From NCBI GenBank assembly GCA_003152795.1, contig PMBA01000063.1, positions 154 through 6,182 of the forward strand: 6,029 bases of DNA. The letters run 5' to 3'. The notes below the pieces were generated by a model. It was not told where the DNA came from. It searched no databases and saw only the letters and a program-made list of their open reading frames with translations. The translations under genes were made by a program, and so were the position numbers. The stretch comes from Acidobacteriaceae bacterium (GTDB taxonomy: Bacteria; Acidobacteriota; Terriglobia; Terriglobales; Acidobacteriaceae). This document shows positions 1-6,028 of this stretch, piece by piece. Position 1 is the stretch's first letter; the number at the start of each line of letters is the position of its first letter.

Positions 1-737
1 AGACGAGCGATTCCATTATCCTGAGGGTAATGTATTTGAGGGAAGGCCTCGAAAGCAGGTTTTGCGAACAGATAACCCTGAAACAGCCGCACACCTGCAT
101 TCGAGAGCCACCCATACTCCTCCTCGGTTTCCACTCCTTCAGCAATCACGTCAATCCCGAGTTCGAGGCAGACCTGTCCAATGGCGCGAACAATAGCCTG
201 ACGAGGCCCGTGGCGTTCAATGCCGCGCATGAGCGTCATGTCGAGTTTGATCAGGTCTGGTTGGAAATTAGAGAGCAGGTTTAGTCCGGAGTATCCAGCG
301 CCGAAGTCATCGATGGCCACCTTCACACCAAGACCCCGATACTCGTTAATAAGCTCGGCGAAGCGAGGCTGGTCCAGAATGACCTCCCCCTCCGTCACCT
401 CAAGGATGATGCGGTCAATCGGCAGATGCATTCGGTTGGCGGTCTCCAGGGTCGCACCAACCGATTCTTCCGAGGAGTAGAGACTGTGCGGAAGAAGATT
501 GAGGTTGAGGTGACAGCCGATCCCCAGCCGCGTGGCGAGACAAATCGCCTCGGAGCGGGCTCTTTGGGCGAACGCATTCAATCGGTCAGCTTGTACCTGC
601 TCCAGTATTTGATAGGCAGGCTCATTTCCGGGACCGCGAATCAGTGCCTCGTAAGAAAAGACCTCGCGAGAAATAGCATCAACAATCGGCTGGAACGCGA
701 ACGTAAAGCTCGGGTCGGATTTGCTCTGCTGCTCCAC
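1..737 (-). CDS. EAL-domain cyclic-di-GMP phosphodiesterase (3' end cut by window edge)
   Basis: This stand-alone EAL domain should hydrolyse c-di-GMP to pGpG in the cytoplasm. Counting from the GTG at 737, the visible 245 residues cover almost the whole domain. They include FQPIVD (15-20), YEALIRG with the EAL glutamate E30, LNLNLLP with a metal-ligand Asn near 80, LEVTE (E113), IDDFGAGYSGLNLL (D143, D144), IKLD (K164), IAEGVET (E200, E203) and FQGYLFAKP (Q220). All known catalytic positions are therefore kept, and an active enzyme is likely. Only the C-terminal tail lies off the edge. GTG is chosen because GGAG at 745-748 sits 7 nt upstream, the frame closes at a TAA (765-767), and the only other near-start, TTG at 741-743, lies too close to the GGAG. 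Translation is probably coupled to the BLUF gene that ends at 740. The sequence resembles the EAL half of BluF/YcgF-type proteins, so light control through a partner BLUF protein is inferred. Confidence 0.93.
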   Translation of the reverse strand, partial: MEQQSKSDPSFTFAFQPIVDAISREVFSYEALIRGPGNEPAYQILEQVQADRLNAFAQRARSEAICLATRLGIGCHLNLNLLPHSLYSSEESVGATLETANRMHLPIDRIILEVTEGEVILDQPRFAELINEYRGLGVKVAIDDFGAGYSGLNLLSNFQPDLIKLDMTLMRGIERHGPRQAIVRAIGQVCLELGIDVIAEGVETEEEYGWLSNAGVRLFQGYLFAKPAFEAFPQIHYPQDNGIAR

Positions 738-748
738 GGTCAAGCTCC
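735..748 (-). promoter_or_regulatory. Ribosome binding site and GTG start of the EAL gene, overlapping the upstream BLUF stop
   Basis: On the minus strand GGAG (748-745) lies 7 nt before GTG (737-735). The BLUF stop codon TGA (742-740) falls between the two. This fixes the start of the EAL gene and suggests that ribosomes finishing the BLUF gene re-initiate here. Confidence 0.6.
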
Positions 749-1192
749 GCCAGTCTTTGCGCTCTTAGCTCGCCACGAGCCCCGTGCGAACGCGCCTAAG
801 AGCTTCTTCGCTCGACCGGCATCGAGCTTAGTAAAACATGAGCCATCATGGAAGAAGTCGTTCAATCCAACGATGTTTCTGAGCTCTCCCGGAGAGATTC
901 GGGAAAAACCCATACTCCAGTTTCCAAACGACCGTTTGGCAATGGGCTCCCTGATGATCAAGGTGCACTGAGCATGGCGCTTATCCCGGATAATCTTCTC
1001 GTATAGCTGATTAACCGCAGTGCCTTCGCCTTCGAGCACCTGGAAGAAATTGCCCTCTGAAAATAAGAGCATACCAGTTAGACCCAGACGTTCATTCGTC
1101 TCACGAGACTTCTGCAGAAGTGCGGTAAGTTCCGCAGTCCCGACGTCTTGTGTGGCAACGCTTGCGTAAATGAGATGTATTATTCGCGGCAT
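740..1192 (-). CDS. Short BLUF-domain blue-light sensor (second of two)
   Basis: This is a single-domain BLUF protein that should bind FAD and sense blue light in the cytoplasm. From the ATG at 1192 it has 150 residues. It starts MPRIIHLIYAS, the usual first BLUF strand. The flavin-site residues are Y9, N33 (in SRETN), Q51 (in GNFFQVLEG), W92 and M94 (in WSMGF). Their spacings match Y21, N45, Q63, W104 and M106 of AppA, so photochemistry should be intact. An in-frame TTG at 1213 would add seven residues. ATG is preferred because BLUF domains normally begin just before the HLIY strand, although neither start has a good ribosome binding site. The C-terminal 25 or so residues are basic and helical-looking, as in short BLUF proteins. 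The gene lies 64 bp after the first BLUF gene and abuts the EAL gene, its likely output partner. Confidence 0.93.
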   Translation of the reverse strand: MPRIIHLIYASVATQDVGTAELTALLQKSRETNERLGLTGMLLFSEGNFFQVLEGEGTAVNQLYEKIIRDKRHAQCTLIIREPIAKRSFGNWSMGFSRISPGELRNIVGLNDFFHDGSCFTKLDAGRAKKLLGAFARGSWRAKSAKTGGA

Positions 1193-1256
1193 TTCAATAT
1201 GTTCATGTGGCAATCACTGGGCGAGCATCTAAAGCGAAGGACGGAAGTCGAGTCCT

Positions 1257-1727
1257 TCATTTACGTCCCTGGACCGCGCAGTGCGATGATCCCAGCAATT
1301 TTTCTTCCTTAAAGAGAAGGAGCAATCTCTTGGCTTGCTTCGCATCCACAAAATCAGCAGTCGTGAGCGATGTGCGAAGGAAATGGCTGAAGCCGGGGAT
1401 GCCAATGGTATCAGGAGCACTCAAGTCGTGAAAACCCATGGACCAATCGGGAAAGTCCCGATGGGACGAGAATCCTTGAAACAGAGTGGTGATTCGAGCG
1501 TGCCGCGAATCTTGAGCGATTTTCTCATAAAGAGTGAGTACCGCTTCTTTGTTTCCTTCGAGGACTTGTAGGAAGTTTCCACCTTTGAACAGCAACATCC
1601 CTGTAATTCCGAGCTTGGAATTGTTCTCTCGTGATTGCGTCAGGAGTGCTCGCAAATCTTCTTGCGAGAAGGGCACGGTACCCTCACTCAGATAAAGCAG
1701 AGAAAAAATATCGTCGGATTTTTCCAT
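1257..1727 (-). CDS. Short BLUF-domain blue-light sensor (first of two)
   Basis: This is a 156-residue single-domain BLUF photoreceptor. The flavin-site residues are Y12 (in LLYLS), N36 (in SRENN), Q54 (in GNFLQVLEG), W95 and M97 (in WSMGF), at the same spacing as in AppA. The second BLUF protein is about half identical by eye over the core, sharing TGMLLF, QVLEG, LYEKI and WSMGF, so the two probably arose by duplication. The ATG at 1727 has GGAGG 10 nt upstream (1738-1742) and no competing in-frame start. The C-terminal tail is divergent from that of the second copy (KEEKLL near the end against SWRAK). No output domain is fused, so it presumably acts through a partner; the EAL protein two genes on is the obvious candidate. 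The sequence does not show whether the two BLUF proteins pair, compete or sense different light levels. Confidence 0.94.
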   Translation of the reverse strand: MEKSDDIFSLLYLSEGTVPFSQEDLRALLTQSRENNSKLGITGMLLFKGGNFLQVLEGNKEAVLTLYEKIAQDSRHARITTLFQGFSSHRDFPDWSMGFHDLSAPDTIGIPGFSHFLRTSLTTADFVDAKQAKRLLLLFKEEKLLGSSHCAVQGRK

Positions 1728-1737
1728 ATCGTCGGTG

Positions 1738-1742
1738 CCTCC
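1738..1742 (-). promoter_or_regulatory. Ribosome binding site of the first BLUF gene
   Basis: GGAGG on the minus strand stands 10 nt before the ATG at 1727. It is the clearest Shine-Dalgarno sequence in this block and supports the chosen start. Confidence 0.6.
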
Positions 1743-1761
1743 AAAACGCCCTTCTTCACAA

Positions 1762-1790
1762 CCTTAATCAATCGGCACATGCTGTTTCAA
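1762..1790 (-). promoter_or_regulatory. Weak sigma-70-like promoter candidate for the BLUF/EAL block
   Basis: On the minus strand TTGAAA (1790-1785, five of six bases of the -35 consensus) is followed after 17 bp by TTAAGG (1767-1762), a poor -10 box. Transcription would begin some 30 bp before the first BLUF start codon. The match is weak, and it falls inside the possible small ORF at 1764-1940, so both calls cannot easily be right. Confidence 0.2.
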
Positions 1791-1940
1791 AGGTACGCCT
1801 CTTGTCTTTCTCTTCTTTAACACGAAGGTAACTGGCAGGTGATGACCGTCACAACGGGCGGAAACAGTGGTGGATATGCTCGGAGTGATGTACACGATCA
1901 GCAGGCTTCCGAGTAGCAATGGCGTGACACTGTTCTGCAA
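1764..1940 (-). CDS. Possible small secreted or membrane-anchored protein, 58 residues (doubtful)
   Basis: I do not recognise this ORF. It is read from a TTG at 1940; the frame is open upstream only to a TAA near 1994 and contains no ATG. It begins with a short polar stretch, then a hydrophobic run PLLLGSLLIVYITPS (about residues 7-21), then STTVSA, which could be a signal-peptidase site before RCDG. A basic patch, KKRKTRG (42-48), lies in the remainder. It ends 36 bp before the first BLUF gene on the same strand, so it could be the first gene of that operon. Against it are the TTG start, the lack of a clear ribosome binding site, the short length and the absence of any known family. Chance is a serious alternative. 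Confidence 0.18.
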   Translation of the reverse strand: MQNSVTPLLLGSLLIVYITPSISTTVSARCDGHHLPVTFVLKKRKTRGVPLKQHVPID

Positions 1941-2153
1941 TGCACGTCGTCCGTAAGTTGCGTGGTCGCATCCATGTGTTTCCCCAAATGTTTACGTGAT
2001 CGGCGCCGGTATTTCTGAACCAAGTGGAATGTTAGTCTTCGGCAGAATCCGGACATCTCCGCAGCTAGCGTATTTCAGAAGAGATGAAGAAGTACTAAAC
2101 AGCGCATAAAAAAGACGTATAGATCAGCGGATCCCTTTACGAAATAAAACCTG

Positions 2154-2159
2154 TATAAA
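2154..2159 (+). promoter_or_regulatory. Candidate -10 box for the ABC transporter operon
   Basis: TATAAA lies in an AT-rich patch about 85 bp before the transporter start codon. No acceptable -35 box stands 16 to 18 bp upstream (the bases there read roughly ATCCCT). It could depend on an activator, or it could be chance. A start of transcription near 2166 would leave a leader of about 75 nt. Confidence 0.25.
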
Positions 2160-2242
2160 AGAGGCGCAATAAGCCATTATCGTGTGACAGAGTCGGGGTC
2201 CGGTCAAAGCGTCGAGTCCGGCGACCGAGCCGAAGACAGTTC

Positions 2243-4009
2243 ATGACTCTGGAGTTCCAAGTTTCGATGAATTCATCAATTGCTGAGAAGCTTCAGGACG
2301 CGGTTTCGCAAGCCCGCTGGAACGAGGCGGTGGCATTGCTGCAGACCAGCGACGCGGTCCAGGCGGCTGCGGCGCTGGGGAACCTGCCTTTCGAACAGCA
2401 ACAATCCCTCTTCCGCCGCTTGCCTCGGGATCTTGCGGCCGCCGTCGTCGCTCAGTTTCCCTACTATCACGAATACGTCCTGCTGCACTCGCTGCCCGCA
2501 GGGAAAATGCGGGCTTTAGTTGACAAACTCAACCCCGACGAACGCATGCGCTTCTTCGACGAACTCCCGGAAGAGGCTTGGCAGCGGCTCATGGACGAAC
2601 TCTCGGGTGCCCGGACGGTTGAGACCTTGGGCCAGCTTGAGCCAGAAACGGCGGCTGTGCCCGAAGAGCACCCTCCACAGCCGGGGGAGCCAATCATCGA
2701 GGCATTTCAGATTGAGAAGGGTTTTGTACAACCGGACGGAAGGGAGATTCAGATCATCGCTCCGATGGACCTGTCCGTCGAGTCCGATACCATCTTTGCC
2801 CTGCTTGGTCCCTCGGGATCCGGGAAGTCGACCTTGCTGAGAATTCTATCGGGATTGGCCACACCCTCCCGCGGCAAGGTACTGGTGCACGGCCAACCGG
2901 TGGACGGCTGCGCTCCCAATATTGGCATTGTCTTCCAGAGTTTTGCGTTATTCCCCTGGTTGACGGTGCTGGAGAACGTTGAGGTTCCGCTGGTTGCACG
3001 AGGGCTAGCGCACCCGGAACGACATCGCGAGGCGTTACAAGCGCTTGCCATGGTGGGACTCAAAGGTTTTGAAAACGCCTACCCCAAGGAACTTTCTGGA
3101 GGCATGAAACAGCGAGTCGGATTTGCGCGTGCCCTCGCAGTAAATCCTGAAGTGCTGTTCATGGACGAGCCATTCTCCGCGTTGGATGTGCTGACTGCGG
3201 AAAACCTCCGCGGCGAACTGATGGAGTTGTGGATCAAGGATCAGATCCCCACAAAAAGCATCTTCCTGGTCACGCACAATATAGAAGAATCGGTTCTGCT
3301 AGCGGATCGAATCGTGGTTCTGGGAACGCATCCCGCCAAGATCCGCGCTGACTTCCGCATTTCACTGCCTCATCCGCGCGATCGGAAGTCAGCTGAATTT
3401 CTGGTATACGTGGATTACATTTACAAGGTGATGACACAACCCGAACTCGAGGTCAGCCCGGTCACACAGTTGCCCTCCCTGCGCAAGCCTGCGTTCCAGG
3501 TCTTGCCCCATGCAACGGCCGGCGGGATGGCTGGACTGCTCGAGTTCCTGAACGATCGCGGGGGCAAGGAGGACTTGTACCACCTCGCCGAAGAGTTGCT
3601 GATGGAAGTGGATGATCTCTTTCCCATCGTGGACGAGGCGGTCATGCTGGGCTTCGCAGATTCAACGCAAGGAGACGTGCGGATTACTCCAGCGGGAAAA
3701 GAATTTGCAGAAGCAGATATCGCCACGCGAAAGAAACTCTTCCGCGAATCTCTCCTCTGTCATGTCACACTGATTCAACAGATTCGGAATGCTCTTGAGC
3801 GGAAGTCAGACCGTGCGGTTCCCCTAGAGTTTTTCCGGGACGTTCTGGACGAGCACCTCTCCCAGGAAGATGTTCAACGCCAGATCGACACCGCCTTGAA
3901 TTGGGGACGATATGCTGAGATTTTCACCTACGACTCGGAGACGGATCGATTGCGGCTGGACGAAACCTCAGGTACCGCCAATTCCAGCGAAGCTGTTTCT
4001 CTTCATTGA
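2243..4009 (+). CDS. ABC transporter ATPase with MgtE-like N-terminal domain and AAA-associated C-terminal domain
   Basis: This 588-residue ATPase should power an importer of the nitrate/sulfonate/taurine class; the usual ATPase there is only about 260 residues. Residues 15-120 are short helical repeats with the MgtE N-domain pattern: LPFEQQQSLFRRLP, LPAGKMRALVDKLNPDE, then FFDELPEEAW. Residues 151-375 are a complete ATPase: Walker A GPSGSGKST (189-197), Q-loop Q232, signature LSGGMKQR (284-291), Walker B LFMDEP (305-310), SALD (312-315) and switch His H345. Residues 400-575 match the AAA-associated C-terminal domain known from this ATPase group, with an ITPAGKEFAEADI segment and a winged-helix look. 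No membrane segment is visible. ATG at 2243 is used; a second in-frame ATG at 2267 is nearly as good and neither has a strong ribosome binding site. The gene overlaps the permease gene by one base. The substrate is unknown and no CBS domain accompanies the MgtE-like part. Confidence 0.93.
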   Translation: MTLEFQVSMNSSIAEKLQDAVSQARWNEAVALLQTSDAVQAAAALGNLPFEQQQSLFRRLPRDLAAAVVAQFPYYHEYVLLHSLPAGKMRALVDKLNPDERMRFFDELPEEAWQRLMDELSGARTVETLGQLEPETAAVPEEHPPQPGEPIIEAFQIEKGFVQPDGREIQIIAPMDLSVESDTIFALLGPSGSGKSTLLRILSGLATPSRGKVLVHGQPVDGCAPNIGIVFQSFALFPWLTVLENVEVPLVARGLAHPERHREALQALAMVGLKGFENAYPKELSGGMKQRVGFARALAVNPEVLFMDEPFSALDVLTAENLRGELMELWIKDQIPTKSIFLVTHNIEESVLLADRIVVLGTHPAKIRADFRISLPHPRDRKSAEFLVYVDYIYKVMTQPELEVSPVTQLPSLRKPAFQVLPHATAGGMAGLLEFLNDRGGKEDLYHLAEELLMEVDDLFPIVDEAVMLGFADSTQGDVRITPAGKEFAEADIATRKKLFRESLLCHVTLIQQIRNALERKSDRAVPLEFFRDVLDEHLSQEDVQRQIDTALNWGRYAEIFTYDSETDRLRLDETSGTANSSEAVSLH

Positions 4010-4011
4010 TG
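4007..4011 (+). promoter_or_regulatory. TGATG stop/start overlap coupling ATPase and permease
   Basis: The ATPase stop TGA (4007-4009) shares its final A with the ATG (4009-4011) of the permease. No good Shine-Dalgarno sequence precedes it, so re-initiation by the terminating ribosome is the likely mode. A TTG at 4006 and an ATG at 4015 are in the same frame and are alternative starts. Confidence 0.65.
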
Positions 4012-5766
4012 CCGATGCGGCAATCCATTCATAACGCCTCTTCCCGGCCGGCACGATGGGGTATCGTGCCGGTGGGCGCTACTTCTCTGGCCAGAGAGTT
4101 GCCGATCGTGCTGGGCGGAATCGGCCTCTTTTACAGCGTCATTGCGTTTGCCCGCTATTGGTATGGCCCAGTTAGCTCTCAGGCGGAAATCAGCCTTCAT
4201 CCTGCGGCGTTGCCGAAATATGCGTTGTTCTCCGTTCTGCGGATTGCCATAGCGTACACATTTAGTTTCCTCTTCACGCTGGTGTACGGATACGTGGCGG
4301 CCTACAACCGTAGGGCCGAGCGCCTCATGATTCCGCTGCTCGACACGTTGCAATCAATCCCTGTCCTCAGTTTCCTTCCCCCCGTGATGATCTCAATGGT
4401 GGCGCTTTTCCCCAGCAGACAGTTGGGGGTCGAACTTGGATCGGTCCTGTTGATTTTCACCGGCCAGGTGTGGAACATGACGTTCAGTTTCTATTCGTCA
4501 CTAAAGAATATTCCCACCGAAATGCGCGAAGCAGCGCTGGCCTATCGGTTGAGCTGGTGGCAGCGGTTCTGGCAACTCGAGTTGCCGCAGGCGGCCATTG
4601 GACTCATTTGGAATTCGATGATGTCAGTTGCCGGCGGCTGGTTCTTCTTGATGGCGTGCGAAATGTTTGTTCTGGGCAACCGCGATTTTCGTCTGCCCGG
4701 CCTCGGCTCCTATCTTCAGACAGCCGCCAACGCGGGAGACACGCGAGCGGTCTTTTGGGGTTTGATGACTATGATCGGTGTCATCATTCTCATCGATCAA
4801 GTGGTTTGGCGCCCGGTGATCGCCTGGGCAGAAAAGTTCAAGCTCGAACAGGTCGGCTCAGCCGAGATTCCTCGTTCGCCGATATTGACTCTGCTGCGTA
4901 GTTCGAAACTCCTTCCGTTCGTGACGCGCTCCCTTGTCTTGCCGCTTCGCGAAAGGTTGGATTTGCACTTCGCGAAAGAGCACGAGACAAGGTCCCTAAC
5001 AAAAGACAAGAACCGGGTACCGCACTGGGTTCTCCGCACAGTGGCGGTTGTTGTACTGGCTGCGATCTCGTACGCAGTAGCAAAGGTGTTCGCAATCCTG
5101 GCCACGATGTCGGCCGCGGAATTGCGGCATCTCGTTTGGGGTGCAGGGGCCACATTCTTGAGGGTAGAGGCTGTTCTGCTGCTCGCTGCTCTGTGGACTG
5201 TTCCCGTAGGAGTCGTGATCGGGTTACGGCCCAGACTCTCTGCCATCGCGCAGCCGATCGCGCAGATTGCCGCATCGGTGCCGGCGACGGCGTTGTTCCC
5301 GATCATTCTTCTCGTGCTGATTCGCGCCGGCGGCGGTCTCGGAATTGGCTCGATTGTCTTGCTGCTCCTGGGCACGCAGTGGTACATCTTGTTCAACGTG
5401 ATTGCGGGTGCGACGGCGATACCGGCGGATTTGAAGGAAGTCTGCAATACGTACCATCTGAGCGTAGCCCAGCGCTGGCGAAGACTATTCCTGCCTGCAA
5501 TATTTCCTTACTTGATCACAGGTTTCGTCACCGCCTCGGGCGGGGCATGGAATGCGAGCATCGTGGCTGAGTACTTCCGCTTCCGCGGCCAAACCATCTC
5601 GACTACCGGTCTGGGCGCGATAATTAGCCAGGCGACCGACAGTGGCAATTTTCGTCTGCTCCTGGCCGCCACCGCGGTAATGGCGATCATGGTAGTTACG
5701 ATCAACCGCCTCGTCTGGAGACCGCTTTACGCCCTCGCATCAACGCGTTTCAAACTGGAAGGCTGA
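4009..5766 (+). CDS. Duplicated (two-in-one) ABC permease, NitT/TauT-type anion importer family
   Basis: This 585-residue inner-membrane protein fuses two binding-protein-dependent permease units. Each half has about six hydrophobic segments: roughly 30-50, 72-100, 107-134, 140-163, 197-222 and 247-267, then 341-366, 376-408, 413-440, 446-468, 498-515 and 549-570. A hydrophilic linker spans about 275-338. Each half has an ATPase-contacting EAA loop (E174-P193 and E477-P496). Each also ends with the same signature, VWRP followed by FKLE, which shows internal duplication. The usual Gly of the EAA loop is Arg180 in the first half and His483 in the second. The architecture matches the 'anion transport, duplicated permease' group (COG4986-like). 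With the ATPase encoded just upstream it could form a whole transport channel as a monomer. No binding-protein gene is visible in the window, so substrate and even direction rest on family resemblance. The start follows the TGATG overlap. Confidence 0.93.
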   Translation: MPMRQSIHNASSRPARWGIVPVGATSLARELPIVLGGIGLFYSVIAFARYWYGPVSSQAEISLHPAALPKYALFSVLRIAIAYTFSFLFTLVYGYVAAYNRRAERLMIPLLDTLQSIPVLSFLPPVMISMVALFPSRQLGVELGSVLLIFTGQVWNMTFSFYSSLKNIPTEMREAALAYRLSWWQRFWQLELPQAAIGLIWNSMMSVAGGWFFLMACEMFVLGNRDFRLPGLGSYLQTAANAGDTRAVFWGLMTMIGVIILIDQVVWRPVIAWAEKFKLEQVGSAEIPRSPILTLLRSSKLLPFVTRSLVLPLRERLDLHFAKEHETRSLTKDKNRVPHWVLRTVAVVVLAAISYAVAKVFAILATMSAAELRHLVWGAGATFLRVEAVLLLAALWTVPVGVVIGLRPRLSAIAQPIAQIAASVPATALFPIILLVLIRAGGGLGIGSIVLLLLGTQWYILFNVIAGATAIPADLKEVCNTYHLSVAQRWRRLFLPAIFPYLITGFVTASGGAWNASIVAEYFRFRGQTISTTGLGAIISQATDSGNFRLLLAATAVMAIMVVTINRLVWRPLYALASTRFKLEG

Positions 5767-5778
5767 GTTCCGGCAGGA

Positions 5779-5853
5779 TTCCCCGCCAGGCCACGCCAAT
5801 CTTCCCAAACGCCATACGTGACATCAGAACAACCCCTCCTTCATGGCGGGGAA
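5779..5853. repeat. Perfect 10-bp inverted repeat after the permease gene
   Basis: TTCCCCGCCA (5779-5788) and TGGCGGGGAA (5844-5853) are exact reverse complements separated by 55 nt. They begin 12 bp after the permease stop. The arms could pair in RNA, but the loop is long and no T-run follows on either strand, so this is not a standard intrinsic terminator. It could instead be the ends of a small dispersed repeat or a processed 3' structure. The pairing is certain; its function is not. Confidence 0.45.
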
Positions 5854-5866
5854 AGTCAGTCTAAAA

Positions 5867-6028
5867 TCAAAACGCCCGACTGCGATATTTCTGTCGGAAC
5901 CAAATCGCTACAGTCAAGTCGCCCTTCGCCTTATCATCGTATGGTGATCGCATTGCATTCGCCTCACGGAGTCGTTGAAACCGGACTGCTCGAATGACCT
6001 CCAGAGAAAAAGGCGGCAAAGCGTGTCG
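5867..6028 (-). other. Open frame of 53 codons entering from the right edge (coding status uncertain)
   Basis: On the minus strand a frame is open from the window edge to a TGA at 5867-5869. Its end reads LTVAIWFRQKYRSRAF, preceded by a charged stretch containing SPYDDKAKGD. I do not recognise a family. An open stretch of this length is not rare by chance at this base composition. If real, it would be the 3' end of a gene converging on the transporter operon, with the inverted repeat at 5779-5853 lying between them. Confidence 0.18.

Larger units (their letters stand above)
1728..2242. other. Long spacer between the divergent BLUF/EAL and ABC transporter blocks
   Basis: About 515 bp separate the two divergent blocks. 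Apart from the doubtful small ORF and the promoter-like boxes listed separately, I see no gene, tRNA, riboswitch or intrinsic terminator. There is a perfect 8-bp palindrome, CGGCGCCG, at 2001-2008. A short stem, CGGTC/GACCG (2201-2205 with 2223-2227), lies just before the transporter start and could form in the mRNA leader, but it has only five pairs. The stretch 2100-2160 is clearly AT-richer than its surroundings, as expected for a promoter region. Confidence 0.6.

Noticed and set aside
426..971. 181-codon plus-strand open frame
   Set aside because: It is antisense to the EAL and second BLUF genes, whose conserved motifs are unmistakable; its translation has no recognisable motif.
1193..1213. 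Seven-residue N-terminal extension of the second BLUF protein from TTG
   Set aside because: The extension is not BLUF-like, TTG is a weak start and no ribosome binding site precedes it. The ATG at 1192 places the first strand where the family begins.
1918..1942. Possible sigma-54 promoter (TGGCGTGAC...TGCA)
   Set aside because: The GG and GC elements are 14 bp apart instead of the required 10.
1996..2109. Plus-strand GTG-initiated ORF of 37 codons
   Set aside because: It has no ribosome binding site and no recognisable sequence, and it ends inside the AT-rich patch likely to be a promoter.
2191..2230. Leader riboswitch or attenuator before the transporter, given the MgtE-like domain
   Set aside because: Only a five-pair stem with a long loop is visible. 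Nothing matches the M-box or other magnesium-sensing leaders, and there is no terminator hairpin.
4797..5447. 216-codon minus-strand open frame
   Set aside because: It lies wholly opposite the permease gene. Its composition, rich in Arg, Ala and Thr with no domain pattern, is that of a shadow of GC-rich coding sequence.
5876..5897. Hairpin CCGAC/GTCGG as a terminator
   Set aside because: It has a five-bp stem with a 12-nt loop and no following T-run, so it is too weak to support.
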